Assembly: GCA_021464245.1 (NCBI GenBank)
Contig: JADCRB010000013.1
Location: 1,371,424-1,435,423, forward strand
DNA: 64,000 nucleotides
Direction: 5' to 3'
From: Carallia brachiata
Lineage: Eukaryota > Streptophyta > Magnoliopsida > Malpighiales > Rhizophoraceae
Shown here: in pieces, positions 48,692-62,949 of the stretch
How positions within the stretch are numbered: the first letter of the stretch is position 1
Layout of the letters: the number at the start of each line of letters is the position of its first letter
Notes under the pieces: model-generated
Told to the model about the DNA's origin: nothing
The model's database searches: none
What the model saw: only the letters and a program-made list of their open reading frames with translations
Made by a program: the position numbers and the translations under genes

Positions 48692-48720
<29 letters not shown>
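48692..48720. repeat. (AT)n microsatellite
   Basis: An uninterrupted run of AT dinucleotides about 29 bp long. Confidence 0.9.
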
Positions 48721-48721
<1 letters not shown>

Positions 48722-49234
48722 CTTACGGAGATACAGTAAAATTATTATATAGTATGTATATTATAATAATTAATAATTTTTATATAATTGTAATAATAAA
48801 ATATAGAAGTTCATATATTTTTATTATAGTTGTGTAATATGTGCATAAAAAAAAAAGAGGAACTGAAATGGTAGATGGACATACTATCCATAGGCCGGTC
48901 ATAGTGGGCTAGTGGGTTAGGACAAAAAGAAAGAATGTTAATTGTATTTAAAAATATTGAGTACATTTAAAATTTAATTCTTTAAAATAAAATTAAAGTT
49001 TGATAAAATGTTTGACCGTGTACAAAATGAATAAAGAAAGTTTTAGGCTGTAATTGGTATCCTAGATTCACTAGCCAATCTAACGTGGTAGGTTACTGGT
49101 AAGAGGTCAGTGATAGGTGTGAGATCCACATGAACACTTTTTAACAATTAATAAAAAATTTGATGTAAATAAAAAAATAAAAAATTATAAAAAGTAATAA
49201 AATATAACTATTTATTAATAAAATGTACCTGTAT

Positions 49235-49298
49235 TGTCTAATAATTTTTATTTTCAAGAACATAATTGTCTAATAATTTTTATTTTCAAGAACATAAT
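49235..49298. repeat. 32-bp tandem duplication
   Basis: Two identical consecutive units (49235-49266, 49267-49298) begin tgtctaataatttttatttt. Confidence 0.9.
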
Positions 49299-51789
49299 CT
49301 TTTTTTAAAGAAAAATTTTTTTTTAGCATATATTATATGAGATCTACAATTTAAATTTTAAAATAACACTGATAACATCTAATTTTAAATTTTAATTTTA
49401 TTATTTTATATTTTATCAATTAATTTTTATTTTTTTAGTAAATTATAAAAATAATTTTTATTTAACATACGTGAGATTTATATTTTAAATTTTTAAAAAA
49501 TACTAATTTAAACTTAAATTTTAATTTTATTATTTCAGATTTTATTAATTTAATTGTATTTTTTTAGTAAATAATTGCTCTACCCATTTTTTTTTAAAAA
49601 AATTTAAATATAATTATATTACCTGTGGGTCCCACCATTAATCTAAGACGAAATTTATATTGTCAAATAAAAAATTATTTAAACAGTATTTATAATACAA
49701 TAATTTATGGTATTTATATAATTATAATAATAAAATATAAAATAAAAATTAATAATTTATTTTTAATACCAAAATTTTGTCATTATTGTGTGAATTACAT
49801 CTATTATTATAATATGAATATTATTGAACTAATTTTTTAACTGGCCACCCAATAAACTCGGTGCATAAAGCACCCTCAAAATGAAAGCGTCGAGGAACTA
49901 CAATTATGTGGCACGTGGCATAAATCAACGTGGCAAGTCACTTGAATGCAAATGAGTCCGGCCGAGTTTACTTTTGACATATTCAAGTTTACTTTTAGCG
50001 AATGAGCTGAAGCAGAATTTATTTTTTATGGAGTTGAATTTTAAAATGTTGATAGATAGACCGGTTAATTTTATAGTATTTACAAAAATAATAAAAATTA
50101 TAAAATATTTAGTGATAAATAAAATTAAATTGATAAAATACAATTTTTTCAATAAAATTTATTAACTAAAAATAAGTATTTACTTGTAATGTATAATTAT
50201 AAATATAAAAGGCATCTTGGTGTATAAAGTGTCCACATTTGTAGTGGTCGGCACAGTAATGAATATGCATAGTTTTATTCTATTTTGTGCGAAATTTTTT
50301 GACTTAAATAAATTTATTAAATATATTTTAATAGTATACTGTATAAATTTTTTAATGAATTTAAGATGAGCCTTAACAATTTTCATACATAATTTAATTG
50401 AGTTGAGTCTGACCTGACTCAAACTTTATTCGTATAACGTACAAGCTTTGATATAAGCTTTGATATCGAATTTCGAGCGAATTCCTATCAAACTAAATTA
50501 TTAAGTCTTAACCGCTCAATCCTTTTCTTGTTTTATTGTTGAATGTTCAATTGGAAAAACGGTTTAGCTGACACGACATACCTTTTTTTTTTTTAATATA
50601 CTAAAATATCACCAATTTTATTTAAAATAACAAATTTAATACTAATTTTAAAAGATAATAAATTTAGTACTAACTTTTTTTTTAAATAACAAATTTAACA
50701 AGCAATGAATTTATATGAACAGAATCTATCAGTTTTGATGATAAATTTATATATGTCTTTTTTGATAATATGATAATCATATAAATTAGTATCACATTAT
50801 CGAAATAAATAAATTCTGTTTAAAAAATTTCATGGTATGCTAAATTTGTTACTTTATAGAAAATTAAGATTAGATTTCTCACTTTTAAATTCATTGTTAA
50901 ATTTATTATTTTAAACAAAATTAGTAATATTTTTTATATATTAACCTTTTTTTTTTCAGTTGGCTGTGGCTGTACATCGAAAATTAACAGGAGAATAATT
51001 TGACTTGGTGTTTTGTTCTTTCACCTATAAAGAGGACTTTATATGCAAGGTGATTTTACTTCGTGGCATGGGAAAATAATTTAAATATATTATTGTAATA
51101 ATAATGGAAATGAATTATATAATTTGTAGGGAAACTACGGGTCAAAATTTTAACATTTGGCTTGGTGAACTAAAGGTCAAAAATTGACAACATTTAGCTT
51201 GGTTATAGGCTTAGCTATAACAGATAAACTTTTGATAGATGTTACGGTTCAAACTCCAATTAGGCCATATTCTTATGATTATTGATATTTGCAAATCAAT
51301 TCTCTTTCATACACACACAAAGAAGATTAACAAGCTCTTTTGTTCGTGTGTAAAGTAATTAGGGATGTGAATATAACAATAGCCTACTCTTATATGACAT
51401 AGGCTTTGATTTTAATTAATTTCGATATACCACAAAATTAAGACAGCCACTAAACTCGACCAATAATGGACAATGATATTCGGATACATTTAAAAATGGA
51501 TTCGTGAATTTTCGCAAGTGTAAATTTTAACCCTCTAAAAACAGGAGCGAAATTTAATTCCCAAAAATGGCATTGTCAAAAAGAATACAATAGTAAGTTT
51601 TGGTTGAGATTATTATATTTGTTGATTATAGTTATTCCTGTCCATTGCTATATTATATTCTTTCTTATTACTTTTTGCTAAATTTTGTGATATATACGTA
51701 TATTATATTGTTTTTCAATCTCTTGCAGTTTTAGGTTACTAAACATACTTAAAAATTAGTTTATGTATTTCTAATACTTCTATAATTAC

Positions 51790-52394
51790 AGGTGTCAAAA
51801 TTTAACCCGATTCGATGGGTTGACTCGAACTTATCCGAAAAAAAAAAACCACAACTGAACCCAATCAAAAAATGGCTTGACCCAAAATGACCCAAATCTA
51901 AAATGTATCGAAAATTTTGGGCTAAACCTGAATCCGATCCAAATGACTCGCATGAACTAAAATATATTTTTTCTTAAGAGAACAAAAATAAAATAGAAAG
52001 ATAATGAATCATATATTTTATATTATAAAAAATATAAATTCTACTATTTTTCATATAAATCTTAATTAGAGATTCTTTTCAAAACATTTTAAGATTTTTT
52101 TTATGAAGTTTCAAATTTTATTTTGAATTTTTAGAAAATTTTTAAAAAAGCTTTTAAAATTATTTTTGATTTTATGATTTTCTTTGATTTTTAAGATTTT
52201 TTCACAAAATTTTATTTTTTATTTTTTATAAAAAAATGTTACTGTCATTATTTTTTGAGATGTAGTCAATCTATGAATTGACCTAAATTAAAATAACTCG
52301 AAGATAATTTGACTTATAAATAACTCGATCCAAAATAATTTAAATTGAAAACTACTCAACTTAAATATGACCTGACAACCCATTTTAACACATA
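51790..52394. mobile_element. TIR element with AGGTGTCAAAA ends
   Basis: The left end aggtgtcaaaatttaacccg and right end acccattttaacacat are imperfect inverted repeats. The interior near both ends is rich in gaccc/gggtt motifs (tgacccaaaatgaccc). It belongs to the same family as 61468-62091. Its target duplication is not clear. It is non-coding. Confidence 0.6.
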
Positions 52395-52675
52395 TACTTA
52401 TAATATTTCACCTCAATTTTAAATTTCAAACCAAGTGCACCCTAACTAAACTTTCTTGACATCAAAAGGAAGACAAGTGATTATGTGGCTATTTACACAA
52501 CATCCATCTTAATTTAATGCAAAAATTGACCCAATTACACCTTAACTGCAAAAGACCAATAAAAAAAATCTCTATTTATTCGCACTGCTTAGCAAAAATT
52601 TTTTCTTTTTTTCTTACACTGCAGATATTAAAATTAAGTTCTCGAAATGTGTTACCCCAATCATCATTTTTTTTT

Positions 52676-53170
52676 GGGTTAAAATATTACATTAGTACCT
52701 AACGTTTAAACAAAATATTAAATTATAAATACAATTTTTCTTTTTTCAAAATCAATCCCTCAAATTTTTATTGTAGAGTAATTGAGTACTTTATATTATT
52801 TTATTATTAAATTTACTTAAGTATATACTATAAACTCACCATGTTATTGACCACTTCTTAGTTGCATGTTATGTCATTAAAAATATGATGACATAACATT
52901 TTTTTTATTTTTTTATCTTTTCTATTAAATTCCAAAAAATAGAGGAAAAAATAAAAAAAAATGTCACGCTATCATATTTTTTATAATATGACATCTTTTT
53001 ATAATAGTATAATGAGTAAATTTAACAGTCAGTTAATAGAAAAATAACAAATTATTTTATAACAAAAATATAAGAGATTGATTTTATAAAAAGAAAACGT
53101 TGTATTTATAATTTAACATTGATCCAAATGTTAAACATTAATTTAAGATTTTGTCCTTTTTTTAACACAA
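52676..53170. mobile_element. MITE-like element with long inverted ends
   Basis: The left arm (ggttaaaatattacattagt..., aaattataaatacaa) and right arm (ttgtatttataattt ... ttttttaacac) are inverted copies over roughly 75 bp with interruptions. The element resembles Mutator-type non-autonomous elements common in plants. No coding capacity. Confidence 0.6.
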
Positions 53171-54639
53171 AAAAATATGTGCACTGTCGATATATGAGTC
53201 ATTGATTTTATACGTTGAGATAGAAGTCATTTATTAGTGTTTTCATTTAATTTTCTCAATAAAAAAAATTTACTACTCAAATATTATTAAATTTAAATAT
53301 ATTTTAAATATATTTAATTTTTACATTAATAAATATAAAATTTACTAGTCTCTTTTGAAACTCAAATATAGCGCCTTTTAACACCACATTGGCCGGGGTT
53401 GGGGGAACCAATGTGCAAGTAGGACAGCACGACCCAAAGTCCCGTATCATGTCGATGAATAATTTAAAAGATAATATTTAATTAACAGTCTTGCATCCCC
53501 TTGATTGGAGTGAAGCAGAACAAAGAGTTTTACTCCCTCTAAAATAAGGACTCCAACTTAAAAATTACCGATCCACCTAAATATTAAATAGAAAAGCTGT
53601 ATAAACACGTGAATATAAAATTAGTAAATGGGATCTAATACGTTAAATTGTAAAAAAATATATTAAATTAAAAAAATAAATAAATTATTGAATTAATTTT
53701 ATATATTTTGTATGGTATAAATTCTATCGTTGACTGTACCCAGTATTAAATTAGATCTATTCCAAAATGTATGGACACTCTATTTTAGAGAGATGTACTA
53801 TGTCGGATATGCGTTAGATATAGATACACCTCCCATACATGTCGAAAACACCATAAAAACCTAACAACAATAAATGAAAAAAAAATTTAGATATGTATCA
53901 AATATGAGAATATAGTGTGTGGAGCACAGTTAAAACACATTTTGAAAAAAAAAAAAAAAAATTTTAAAAGAAAAGATGGAGGCGTTGCTGGCAGCTGGCA
54001 GCTGGCAGCTCTGTCATTGCCATTAGGAACTCCGCATTCCCTTGTTGTTTTTAGTTTCTATTATGTTATTACTGTTATAGGTGCTAATAGTTCGGGAGAA
54101 TTTTGTTGTAGTGAATACATATGGACGTTACGTTATGTTGTTATTGTTATGTAGATTTTAGGTTAGTAATTTGGGATCAGTTAGTGGTTATTTATAAGTT
54201 AGAGTTGAAGAAAATTATTGTTGGACATATTCAATAGTTTTTTATTGTAAATTTGTTGAAATACAATTTGAATTATCATAGTTAATTTTATCGAGACGAG
54301 TTAGATCTACTTGAAATTTTAGTGTTAAATTGGTATAACTTAATTTTAATTTTTTCTCTTGTCAAAAAAATTTTATCTAAATAAATTTTGGATCTAATTA
54401 ATTTATAATCTTTATGATCTAATCAACTATAAGCCATTTAGCAGGGCATTATTCTTACTTCATGCATGTGTCCCTGATACTCTCATATTAGTCTTACGTA
54501 GGAAATGACTTTATAATAATACAACATTTCCCTAGATAAAAAAGGTATGCTTGGACTATAATATGTATGCTTCCATGCCTCCTTCATGTCAACTCTATCC
54601 ACGTTAATAGTAATACATTCTTTTATTTTTTTTATCTAA
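53171..54639. other. AT-rich intergenic DNA
   Basis: This contains a short hairpin (cacattgg...ccaatgtg at 53384-53415) and a triple repeat of ctggcag at 53986-54009. No gene is seen. Confidence 0.35.
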
Positions 54640-55151
54640 TGGAGGGATAAACTCAGCCTAAACGGTTATAAGGCGGGGTAAAAAGACTCAACAAATGTCA
54701 TCAAGAACTATGCGCAAAACACCCACAGGAGGGCTAGCAATCACAATAAAATTTTCTAGTTGATCAAATGCAGAATTAGCCAAGTGATCTACCACTCGGT
54801 TGGCCTCTCGGTAAACATGCTGAATGCAGACCTCCCACACTCTTTGCCAAGCCAATCCTTACATTCACTTACCAGATTAAAGTGTGGATGTTCTGGTAAG
54901 ACCTTTTTAGTCAATACATCAACGACCAAAGTGAAATCAACTTCCAAAATAAATTTTCAAAACCCAGCACTCCAAGCTAAAGACAGTCCCTTTAATACTC
55001 CCCATAATTCGGCCACAAAAGTTGAGCATAATCCAATCTTCTGTGTAAAGCCCCCAATCCAATTCCCAAAGTGGTCTCTCAAAACACCACCTGCAATAAC
55101 ACATTCTGGATTACCTTTTGAGGCTCCATTCTTATCCATTCTTAATGTCAA
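54640..55151 (-). pseudogene. LINE-derived RNase H fragment
   Basis: The minus-strand reading has KNGASKGNPECVIAGGVLRD, then GNWIGGFTQKIGLCS and AELWGVLKGLSLAW, the RNase H domain found at the end of plant LINE polyproteins. It continues as LEVDFTLVVDVLTKK and PEHPHFNLVSECKDWLGK. It then needs a frame change to read EVCIQHVYREANRV and DHLANSAFDQ. Internal stops follow near the 3' end, which closes in an A-rich stretch at about 54620-54640. This is a decayed 5'-truncated insertion. Confidence 0.8.
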
Positions 55152-55524
55152 AAAAAAGAAAAAAAAACTAGATGGCCCGTAGCGCGTGACCCACGCTCCG
55201 TCTCAAGTGGGACCCGTTAAAAAGTCAAATTCCATGCTCCATTTTTTTCTATTTTTTATTTTTACTTTTACCAATGTTTTATCTCCCCCTAATGCAATTT
55301 TTGGGCATAATATAACATTAGGCTCCTTAAGATGCACATATTTAATTTTAACTTTAACGTGGTTTGGCTAAAATATAAATTCTAATACTCTTCCAAGTAT
55401 AAATAGACTCGCAAAATTATTTACCTCTTTTTTTTTTTTTTCTGGTATATCAAAACCTATTTTCATAACTTTTCCCATTTTGTGTGAGGGAATTACATTT
55501 GAGTTTATGAACATATCCAATGAT

Positions 55525-57870
55525 AAAATTTCAGATTTTAGAAGAATTTGAGGGATGATGAATTGGAACCCATCTCCCCTTGGGAGTAAAGTCTCTTTTA
55601 CTCAACCAAATTAACCTTGATTGATTATAATAAAATATTATATGTGCAAGTTTTTAGCTTTAATTGAGCTTCGAATCATTTGTGCTCCGAGATCCACGAA
55701 TAAGCTCCTTTGGTTAAATGATAAATAAGTTTAAATAACTAATAAAAATATTCTACTTGGCAAGTAAAGGAGCTTGCCTTCCTGTAATCAGTATTCAAAT
55801 TTTATTAAAAGCACTGCATGAGTGAAATCTTAAAAGGGAAATGGTAGGTGAGATTTTTTTAGATGTGATCAAAATGCAATGTACCATTGGATGATTAAAT
55901 ATATAAAAAAAATAAATAAATTATTAAACGTCGTTTAATAGATTGTGTGCTTATTTTGATGTTACTTCAGGGGTATCTAAATGCAGCGAATCGATATGAA
56001 AATTGAAAGGTGCACAATTAAAATCATCCAAAGAGAAAACTTAGCTTGGTTAACGTAAATACGCCTGCTCAAGCATATCCGATATTCTTATTGTAAACAC
56101 TCAAGTTTATGTATACAAGTAGATTTCCATAAAAAAAAGTTATAAATACAAGTGGATTACAAATAACAATATAAACAATAGTTTACCTTTAAATTACAAA
56201 TTTATTTAAAGTCGACCACATGATTTTTTTTTCTCTTCATCTTAGTTTATGATAAGTTGAGATTTATGTGAGATATAATTATTTCAAATAGTTTTAAATC
56301 AAAGATTTCTAAGCAAACTTAAATAACCCTTTTCATCTACTCACAATCCAGATCACCTTCTTAATTGGAGTATTTTTAGGTTTTTAATAGATATATAAAA
56401 ACTAATACAAATAGTATTCTGTACTAACTTTATCACGAACATTCTTATTTCTTATTTTGTTCTTCTTAAAGTAACCACAAATTCATTCAAATATTCTCAT
56501 CTCTGTCATAATCATTTTTTAAGAACATTATTTCTCAACAATTTAACACTCGTGATCATATATTATCATTAGTCTACTCGATATTCCATACAATGCAAGT
56601 TGATTGACCATGAGGTAATAGACGGATTCAAAATTAACTAGCAAAGCAATTTTTTTTTTTTTTTTTGGTGGACAGACAATGCAGAAATATTTGGTAACCT
56701 ACTCACTAGACTTTGTAATCGGCTCAAATAATGTTGGTTATGATAAAGTAAAATACACCTTAAAAAAATAATTTGTGTAACATCATAATTTAAGGAACCA
56801 ACAACATAGACTTGCGAGATCTCAAAGGGACGTACGCAATATTCTAAAAAAAAAGGGGATATACGTCAATCGTATAAATTATCATATTATATGCAAATCT
56901 ATGTAATTTCCGGTCATAGACTTCAAGTGACTATTTTATTTTTAGTTCTGCTTGATTATGACTCTGATAATGGATTATGATTCAGTCGATAAGGTTTTTT
57001 TTTTATATTTTTCTTTTTTAATAATCTAAACCGATTTGTTTGTGGGTCGAGCCATGAGTGTGCAAATTCTTAACCCATAAGAGATGAACAATTATAAAGC
57101 TGCCGTTGTAGCTCTTATTAATTACTCTCTTATTGTCGCTCTCCCAGAAGAACTAAATGGTAATAACACTAATCTTAATCCTTCTTGGCCAAAAACCAAA
57201 AAAAGGAGCTGTTACATGTACGGAAGAACGGAGATCAGGAAAGAAAGACAAAGTTATCACTTGTACATATTTTTCACAACTCTATTGCACATCAATCCCA
57301 CTAATTTTGCATATCATAAGTTAAAAAAAAAAAACATGTAATAAATAAGTTTAAGTTTATATACAATAAACTTATAAACGCTATGCACCATAGCTAATTT
57401 CGTTGCCACCTTGTCCATCTACACTTTATCCATCTATCATTTCCCAAAAAAAAAAAAACACGCACTAATCTTAATTGAGAAAGAAAGAAATTAAACTAAT
57501 CATTACTAAATAGCAATAGTAAATAATACTAATCTGAATAAAATTAACTCCTAACCGAAGTTTTCAGTGCTGGACAGGTGGGTTAAGCTTGAAAATTTGT
57601 TGGGCCAGCAAGGTGTGTGTAGGTTGCCAAAGATTAGTAAGAAAACTTATGGTTTGGCTTTTGTAATCAAACCGAGTACACGGCCGGCAATTTTTGTAAC
57701 TTCCAAATTTGTCATGTGCCTGTATACAAGCTCAATAGTCGTCTTTTATTAACAAAAGCCAACTTTATAATTTTCCATTCATGTATTAACATTTAAAGTA
57801 TGTACTCATTTATCTCATTCAACTTAGATAGGATGACCATCAAGCCTCTCTTAAGGAGGGATCTTGGAGC
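55525..57870 (+). repeat. Segmental duplication block B, part 1 (partner 21909-23909)
   Basis: Collinear with block A, part 1. It contains a B-only retroposon at 57180-57461 and keeps the unoccupied target (single ggagc, 57866-57870) of the LTR element at 23910-27723. No gene is present. Confidence 0.85.
57180..57461 (+). mobile_element. Poly(A) retroposon, block B only
   Basis: A perfect 13-bp target duplication cactaatcttaat (57167-57179, 57462-57474) brackets 282 bp that ends in a run of about 13 A followed by cacg. Block A has no insert here. No tRNA-like boxes or protein are recognised; it may be a SINE or the 3' end of a reverse-transcribed transcript. Confidence 0.65.
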
Positions 57871-58119
57871 AATGTAGAAAGTTCATTAAAAAATTATTTT
57901 TTCTTTTCGCTGGCAAAGTTGTGCGGCCGACTCCAAAGTAAGTACCTTAGCTGCCAAGGCATCCAATACAGTTTATGGAAGTTTATCGCCCAGTCCAATT
58001 TATGGAAGCTTAATTATCATTAAAATTCTCACTTTCCCATTTCATAAGATTTGTATCAAAATTAGAATCTCCTTAGAATTGCAACCGTCTCATTCTTCAC
58101 ATTCACATGACAATCACAG

Positions 58120-58152
<33 letters not shown>

Positions 58153-59292
58153 GTTAGAATTGAAGTAAGATTTTGTTAGATAATTAATTAGGAGTTGCCA
58201 GTAAAGATTTGGTACTAAACAAAATGGCCTGGTTATTATCCTTTATATTTTCTAGCATCTTTCTCAAAGAGAAAGAAAAGTTGAGTTTGAATTTTAATTG
58301 AAACTAATTAATCAAAAATAAACTTGCGATTTCATATTCGTGCCTTCATATAGGTACTGAAACCATTGAATGTTGCATAACACATATGTCTTCTATAATT
58401 TCCCTTTTTTTTCCTGCTATTAAGAAATTTATCAAACTTAAACTATGTAATGGAATCTCTTACTCTCTTCCCATATCTCAAAAATAGAGATTTAAATTTT
58501 AAATCACCAAAGTATTCTTTGAAAAACATGAGTCATTTGATTTGCAATCTAATAATATTCTAACCTCGTTTACACATAAATCACTTCTACTTCACCATTA
58601 CCCAAGGGCAAATGAAAATCTCAGTTTTCTTGCATGTACTACTAACAGGTAGCACAATGAGATTCCTCATTCTGATTTTAGCTTGAATCTTTTTTTTTTT
58701 TCAAAAATTTATTTTGTGATTGGAAACCAGCATTCAGCAATCTTGATGTATTACATATACAACTTTTAAAATGGAATCAAAAGAGAATTGCAGCTTCCGC
58801 CAATTCGATGCGACTTTAGACGTAATGAGATTCATCATTTTGGTTTTACTCACTACCACATGTTTGACGTTTTGCGAAAAATAGCTTATATATTAAAATT
58901 TAGTTTTTACAAAAATTTGACCCATAAAAAAATTCATCAAAAACTTCTCATAAAATAAAACTTGTTTCATTCACTTATATATATATATATATACATACAT
59001 CTTTTTCTCCAATGATGACATATATAACATGTCATTTTGAATGTGGTTAAGAGAATCATCTCTATAGAAACGAATTTCTTTGGGCTACATATACTTATAA
59101 GATAAGTTTGTTAAGCTTGTTTGTGTATACATCCTTTTTTTTTTTTTTTAACTCCAATACGAATTTATAATTTCTAGAGCTGAGAAAAATGCTTGAAGCC
59201 TCTATTACCTTCCATTTGTCTTTTTAGCTTGGTTGACATCTTCTCTCTCCATTGTGACGAATTCTATAGTCTCAATCAACTATTTATAATGA
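57871..59292 (+). repeat. Segmental duplication block B, part 2 (partners 27724-28674, 33042-33699, 34375-34423)
   Basis: Uninterrupted here, whereas block A carries LTR element 28675-33041, solo LTR 33700-34374 and SINE 34424-34733. The (GA)n tract at 58123-58151 is longer than in A. It provides empty sites for the A insertions. Confidence 0.85.
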
Positions 59293-61421
59293 TATTATAA
59301 TTTAGAATTATTTGGTCTTACACTCAATTTAGTGCATTGATATAATTCAGATGGACGACGAGAGTAAAGAGAGAGGGGAAGATCTAGATTGACGTAAGAA
59401 TCTTTATTTAGAAAGAATTTTAAACAATGAGATCTCTCACGTTTAATTTTGCGAAAAATAGAACGAAAGAATGAAAAAATTATGTATCATACCCCAATAA
59501 CATTTGATATTAAGAGTTTGTTGTCATTATATTATTCTTTTTTTTTATTAAAAAAAAAAGCAGTTAAAAGAACGACCAATTATTGTAACTATTGAGCGTT
59601 CTTCAAGTTCAACCATTTACAATTTGTCTACTAAAATCATCTCAATATTGAGATGAAGATTTTTAATTTTTCACAAATAATCAAGATTTTCTTTTGGAGT
59701 AACACAAACAATAAATTAAGTCCCAGTAAACTTGATAGAAATGTAAATTTAAATGCCACCAACTATCAAATGATCTTAGAATAATTCTAATCTTGAAGTT
59801 AAAAAATCGTAACCGTGAGGCCAGTTAAGCTGTTTATCTATACTCAGATAGTGAAATAAATACATAAACATAAAAATAGTAATGAATGATAATATACTTA
59901 ATAATAGAATCTAAGATTACTTTTTGTTTTTAATCATCTAAACGCGAGGTTACTATTTCTTTTTTTGTTTCTCTTGGTAATTTTTTTTTAATTTCGAATT
60001 AATTTTTTCTTGGTTCGTTTACTACTTACTGGTTGTGGATTGTAATTTGTGCTAATAGGCAAATATGTTTCTTCACATTATGGTCTTAGATTAATTTAAC
60101 AATTTTGTAACACGGAAATATATTAGATTTTACTACTTTAATGCTCATCATCATTGAGAACACTTATGCTCTGTCTGGATTGTAAGAATTTGATAGGACA
60201 GAAAGTGATGAGAAATAAAATAATTTGATAAGAAAATTGTGAGAAAGAAAAGTGAATGAATCAGTTATTTGGATAAATTATGATTATGTGGGAAAGAAAA
60301 TGATTAAAAAGTGAATTGATATGTTTGAATTGTATGAAAAAGTGATGGAAAGTAATTATATGTAAAATTATTATATTATCCCTGTGACTTGAATTAGAAT
60401 TGGAATTTGTGGTTCATTTGTAGAGATAGAGTATTTAGGTAATTTTATTTTTTACTTAAAAAATTAATTCTACTTTATTGCCTAAATTTTCTTTTTTTTT
60501 TTTTATAAACTTTTTGCAGTTGATTTGACATATTAAAAGTTTGTGTTTGACAACTTTTCCTGATAAATTCCCATATATCGAAAATAAAGTAATTATTTTT
60601 TATTTTATATTCCAACTACAAAACAAACTAAGCAATAGGGTTGCAAATGAATTAAGCAGAACAAAGTATTTATAGACTTAATGTAAGTTTTTTTTTAAAG
60701 TTTAGAATTGAGCTGACTTTGGTCTAGCTTTGTTCAATTAACATTCATTTTGTAAACAATTTTTAATGAGTTGATTCTCCGCTGTATGAACTTGTGTGTT
60801 CATCATCATTATTTTATTGACTAATATAATGTTAATAAAAATGCCTAAAATAATAAAAAAACTATAGTTGTTACTATAATAGAATAAGAATAACATTTTA
60901 AAATAAAAAAGTATAGTATTTAGTTTTAGTTTATAATTACATAATTTAACAAGTGTTTCGAGTCTTTAATTACTTTATAAATCAATTTTCAAATGAATCT
61001 TAAACGAGTTATAAAATTATGTTTAAGCTTTGTTTGTTTAATTTGTCGGCTAGAACCTTTATCATAAGTAACAATTACATCTTTTAAGAACACTCTAATG
61101 ATTAAAATATAAATTTATATTCAAAAAATTTGTTTACCCTCAGTCTCGCTTAACGAGTTCCGCGCCGTGCAGGAGCAGATTAGGGCGCTTACTGCCTCCA
61201 TGGCTTCTTTCGTTGTGGAACAAAGGGGCTCGCCCCACCAGACTCCCGAGTCTACACCACTCCTCAAAAAAGTGCAAGTTTGGAAACCTCACCTCTTAAG
61301 CCCATACAAAACTTAGAATCAAAACCGAGATCCGATCGTTAATTGACGATCCCACACCACAATCGCCATTGAAAATAAAAAACGTTAATTTTATTGTATA
61401 ATTTATAATTTAATAGACTGT

Positions 61422-61449
61422 ATAATAATAATAATAATAATAATAAATA
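61422..61449. repeat. (TAA)n microsatellite
   Basis: A run of about nine trinucleotide units just left of the TIR element. Confidence 0.85.
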
Positions 61450-61467
61450 ATATTAAGACTTGAGTGT

Positions 61468-62091
61468 AGGTGTCAAAACGGGTCATCGGGTTGAGTTTGG
61501 GTTGTGTCACTTTGAGTTTGGGTCACTTCGGGTCGAGTTACTTATAAGTCAAGTTATTTTCGGGTCATTTTGGGTTGGGTCACTTCGGGTTCGGGCTGGA
61601 TTCGGGTCAACTCACGGGTTGACCACGTTATAAAAAATGATGACGCGACATTTTTTATTAAAAATTTAAAAATTTCAAAAATTTTACTAAAAATTCTTAA
61701 AAATAAAAAAAAATCATATGATTGAAAAATAATTAAAGAAATTTTTTTTAAAACATTCTAAAAAATTAAAATAAAATTTAAAACTGTATAAAAAATCTCA
61801 AAATATTCTAAAAAAATTTATAATTAAGATTTATATTGAAAATAGTATAATCTATACTTTTTATAATATAAAATATGTTAAATTTTTTTATTTTATTTTT
61901 TTGTTCCCTTAAAAAAAAAAAGTTCGGGTCAAACGAGTCGGGTTAGGGTTGGGTCGGGTTTGACCCAAAGATTTTCGGGTCATTCGGGTTCATGTCATTT
62001 CGGATTATGTCATCCTTCGGGTCGGGTTTGGGTCGTATTTTTTCAAACGGATTCGGATCAACCCATCAGGTCGGGTTAGATTTTGACACCT
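61468..62091. mobile_element. TIR element with AGGTGTCAAAA ends, block B only
   Basis: The left end aggtgtcaaaacgggtc and the right end gattttgacacct are inverted. The subterminal regions are packed with gggtc/gggtt repeats (gggttgggtcacttcggg). Candidate 8-bp flanks ttgagtgt and ctaagtac match poorly. Block A continues without it at about 36282-36295 (cttgagtagg...), so the insertion postdates the duplication. Confidence 0.75.
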
Positions 62092-62949
62092 CTAAGTACA
62101 AATGGTAATTGAATATTGCTGGCCCAGTAATATATTTTCCATCTATTTCCCCCCAAAGTCAAAACCACCCTTGCCCCCAATATTTAATTCACAGTTCGCT
62201 CTCATTCTCATCAATGTCTGAAGATAACTTCAAACAGCACTTTTGTCATTTTGATAGTTGTCCAAACTGCTTCTCTCCCCCAGCGGACACAAAATGGAAC
62301 CCATCCTTGAGGCCATAGTGAGGAAGAGAGCCGGCGATCCACAAAGAGAAAAACCCACTTCCCTCCCTTCCTCCCATTTAACGCCTCCTTCTCCGCTTGC
62401 CCAAAATTCAGAATCTCCTCTTGCCGTTTTTCTTCTCTTTTTTTTTGGTTTTTGATATTCCTTTTTTCAATTCGTTTTAATATTAAGTATTTAAGTTAAG
62501 AGATTCTTAGCTTTTAACGAGAAACGAGTGAGCACACACAAAGCACGCAAATTATGTCTAATAGTATTTAGTAGATTTTTTTTTGAATTTAATTCTCAAA
62601 TCTCCTTACAATTATAATTACTTTAAAAGTTGCTCTCCTTAAAATTTTTCATAATTAAATGTAAAGTAAAAAGGTGAAAGACTCAAACTTTTATTATAAA
62701 AGAGTAAAAATTATCTCTTAAAATAAAATAAAAAAATAAATAATTATATTTTTTATTATATAAACTCTTTATTTTCTTTTGACATATGTATACTCTCTAT
62801 GATAATCTAAATTTTTCCCATGTATATAACATTTCTATGTAGAGACCAACATCACTTAGTGACATGAACAAAGCTTCGCATAAACTAACACATGCAATCT
62901 CATGTATTGCATTGTTAGTACTTGCGCAGTTTTGGTCTGTACTCTGTCT

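Larger units (their letters stand above)
48172..51789. other. AT-rich intergenic DNA
   Basis: This holds an (AT)n microsatellite at 48692-48720, a 32-bp tandem duplication at 49235-49298 and many short AT-rich repeats. No gene could be supported. Confidence 0.4.

Noticed and set aside
53384..53415. Hairpin cacattgg...ccaatgtg as a regulatory element or terminator
   Set aside because: An 8-bp stem in AT-rich intergenic DNA with no neighbouring gene is within chance.
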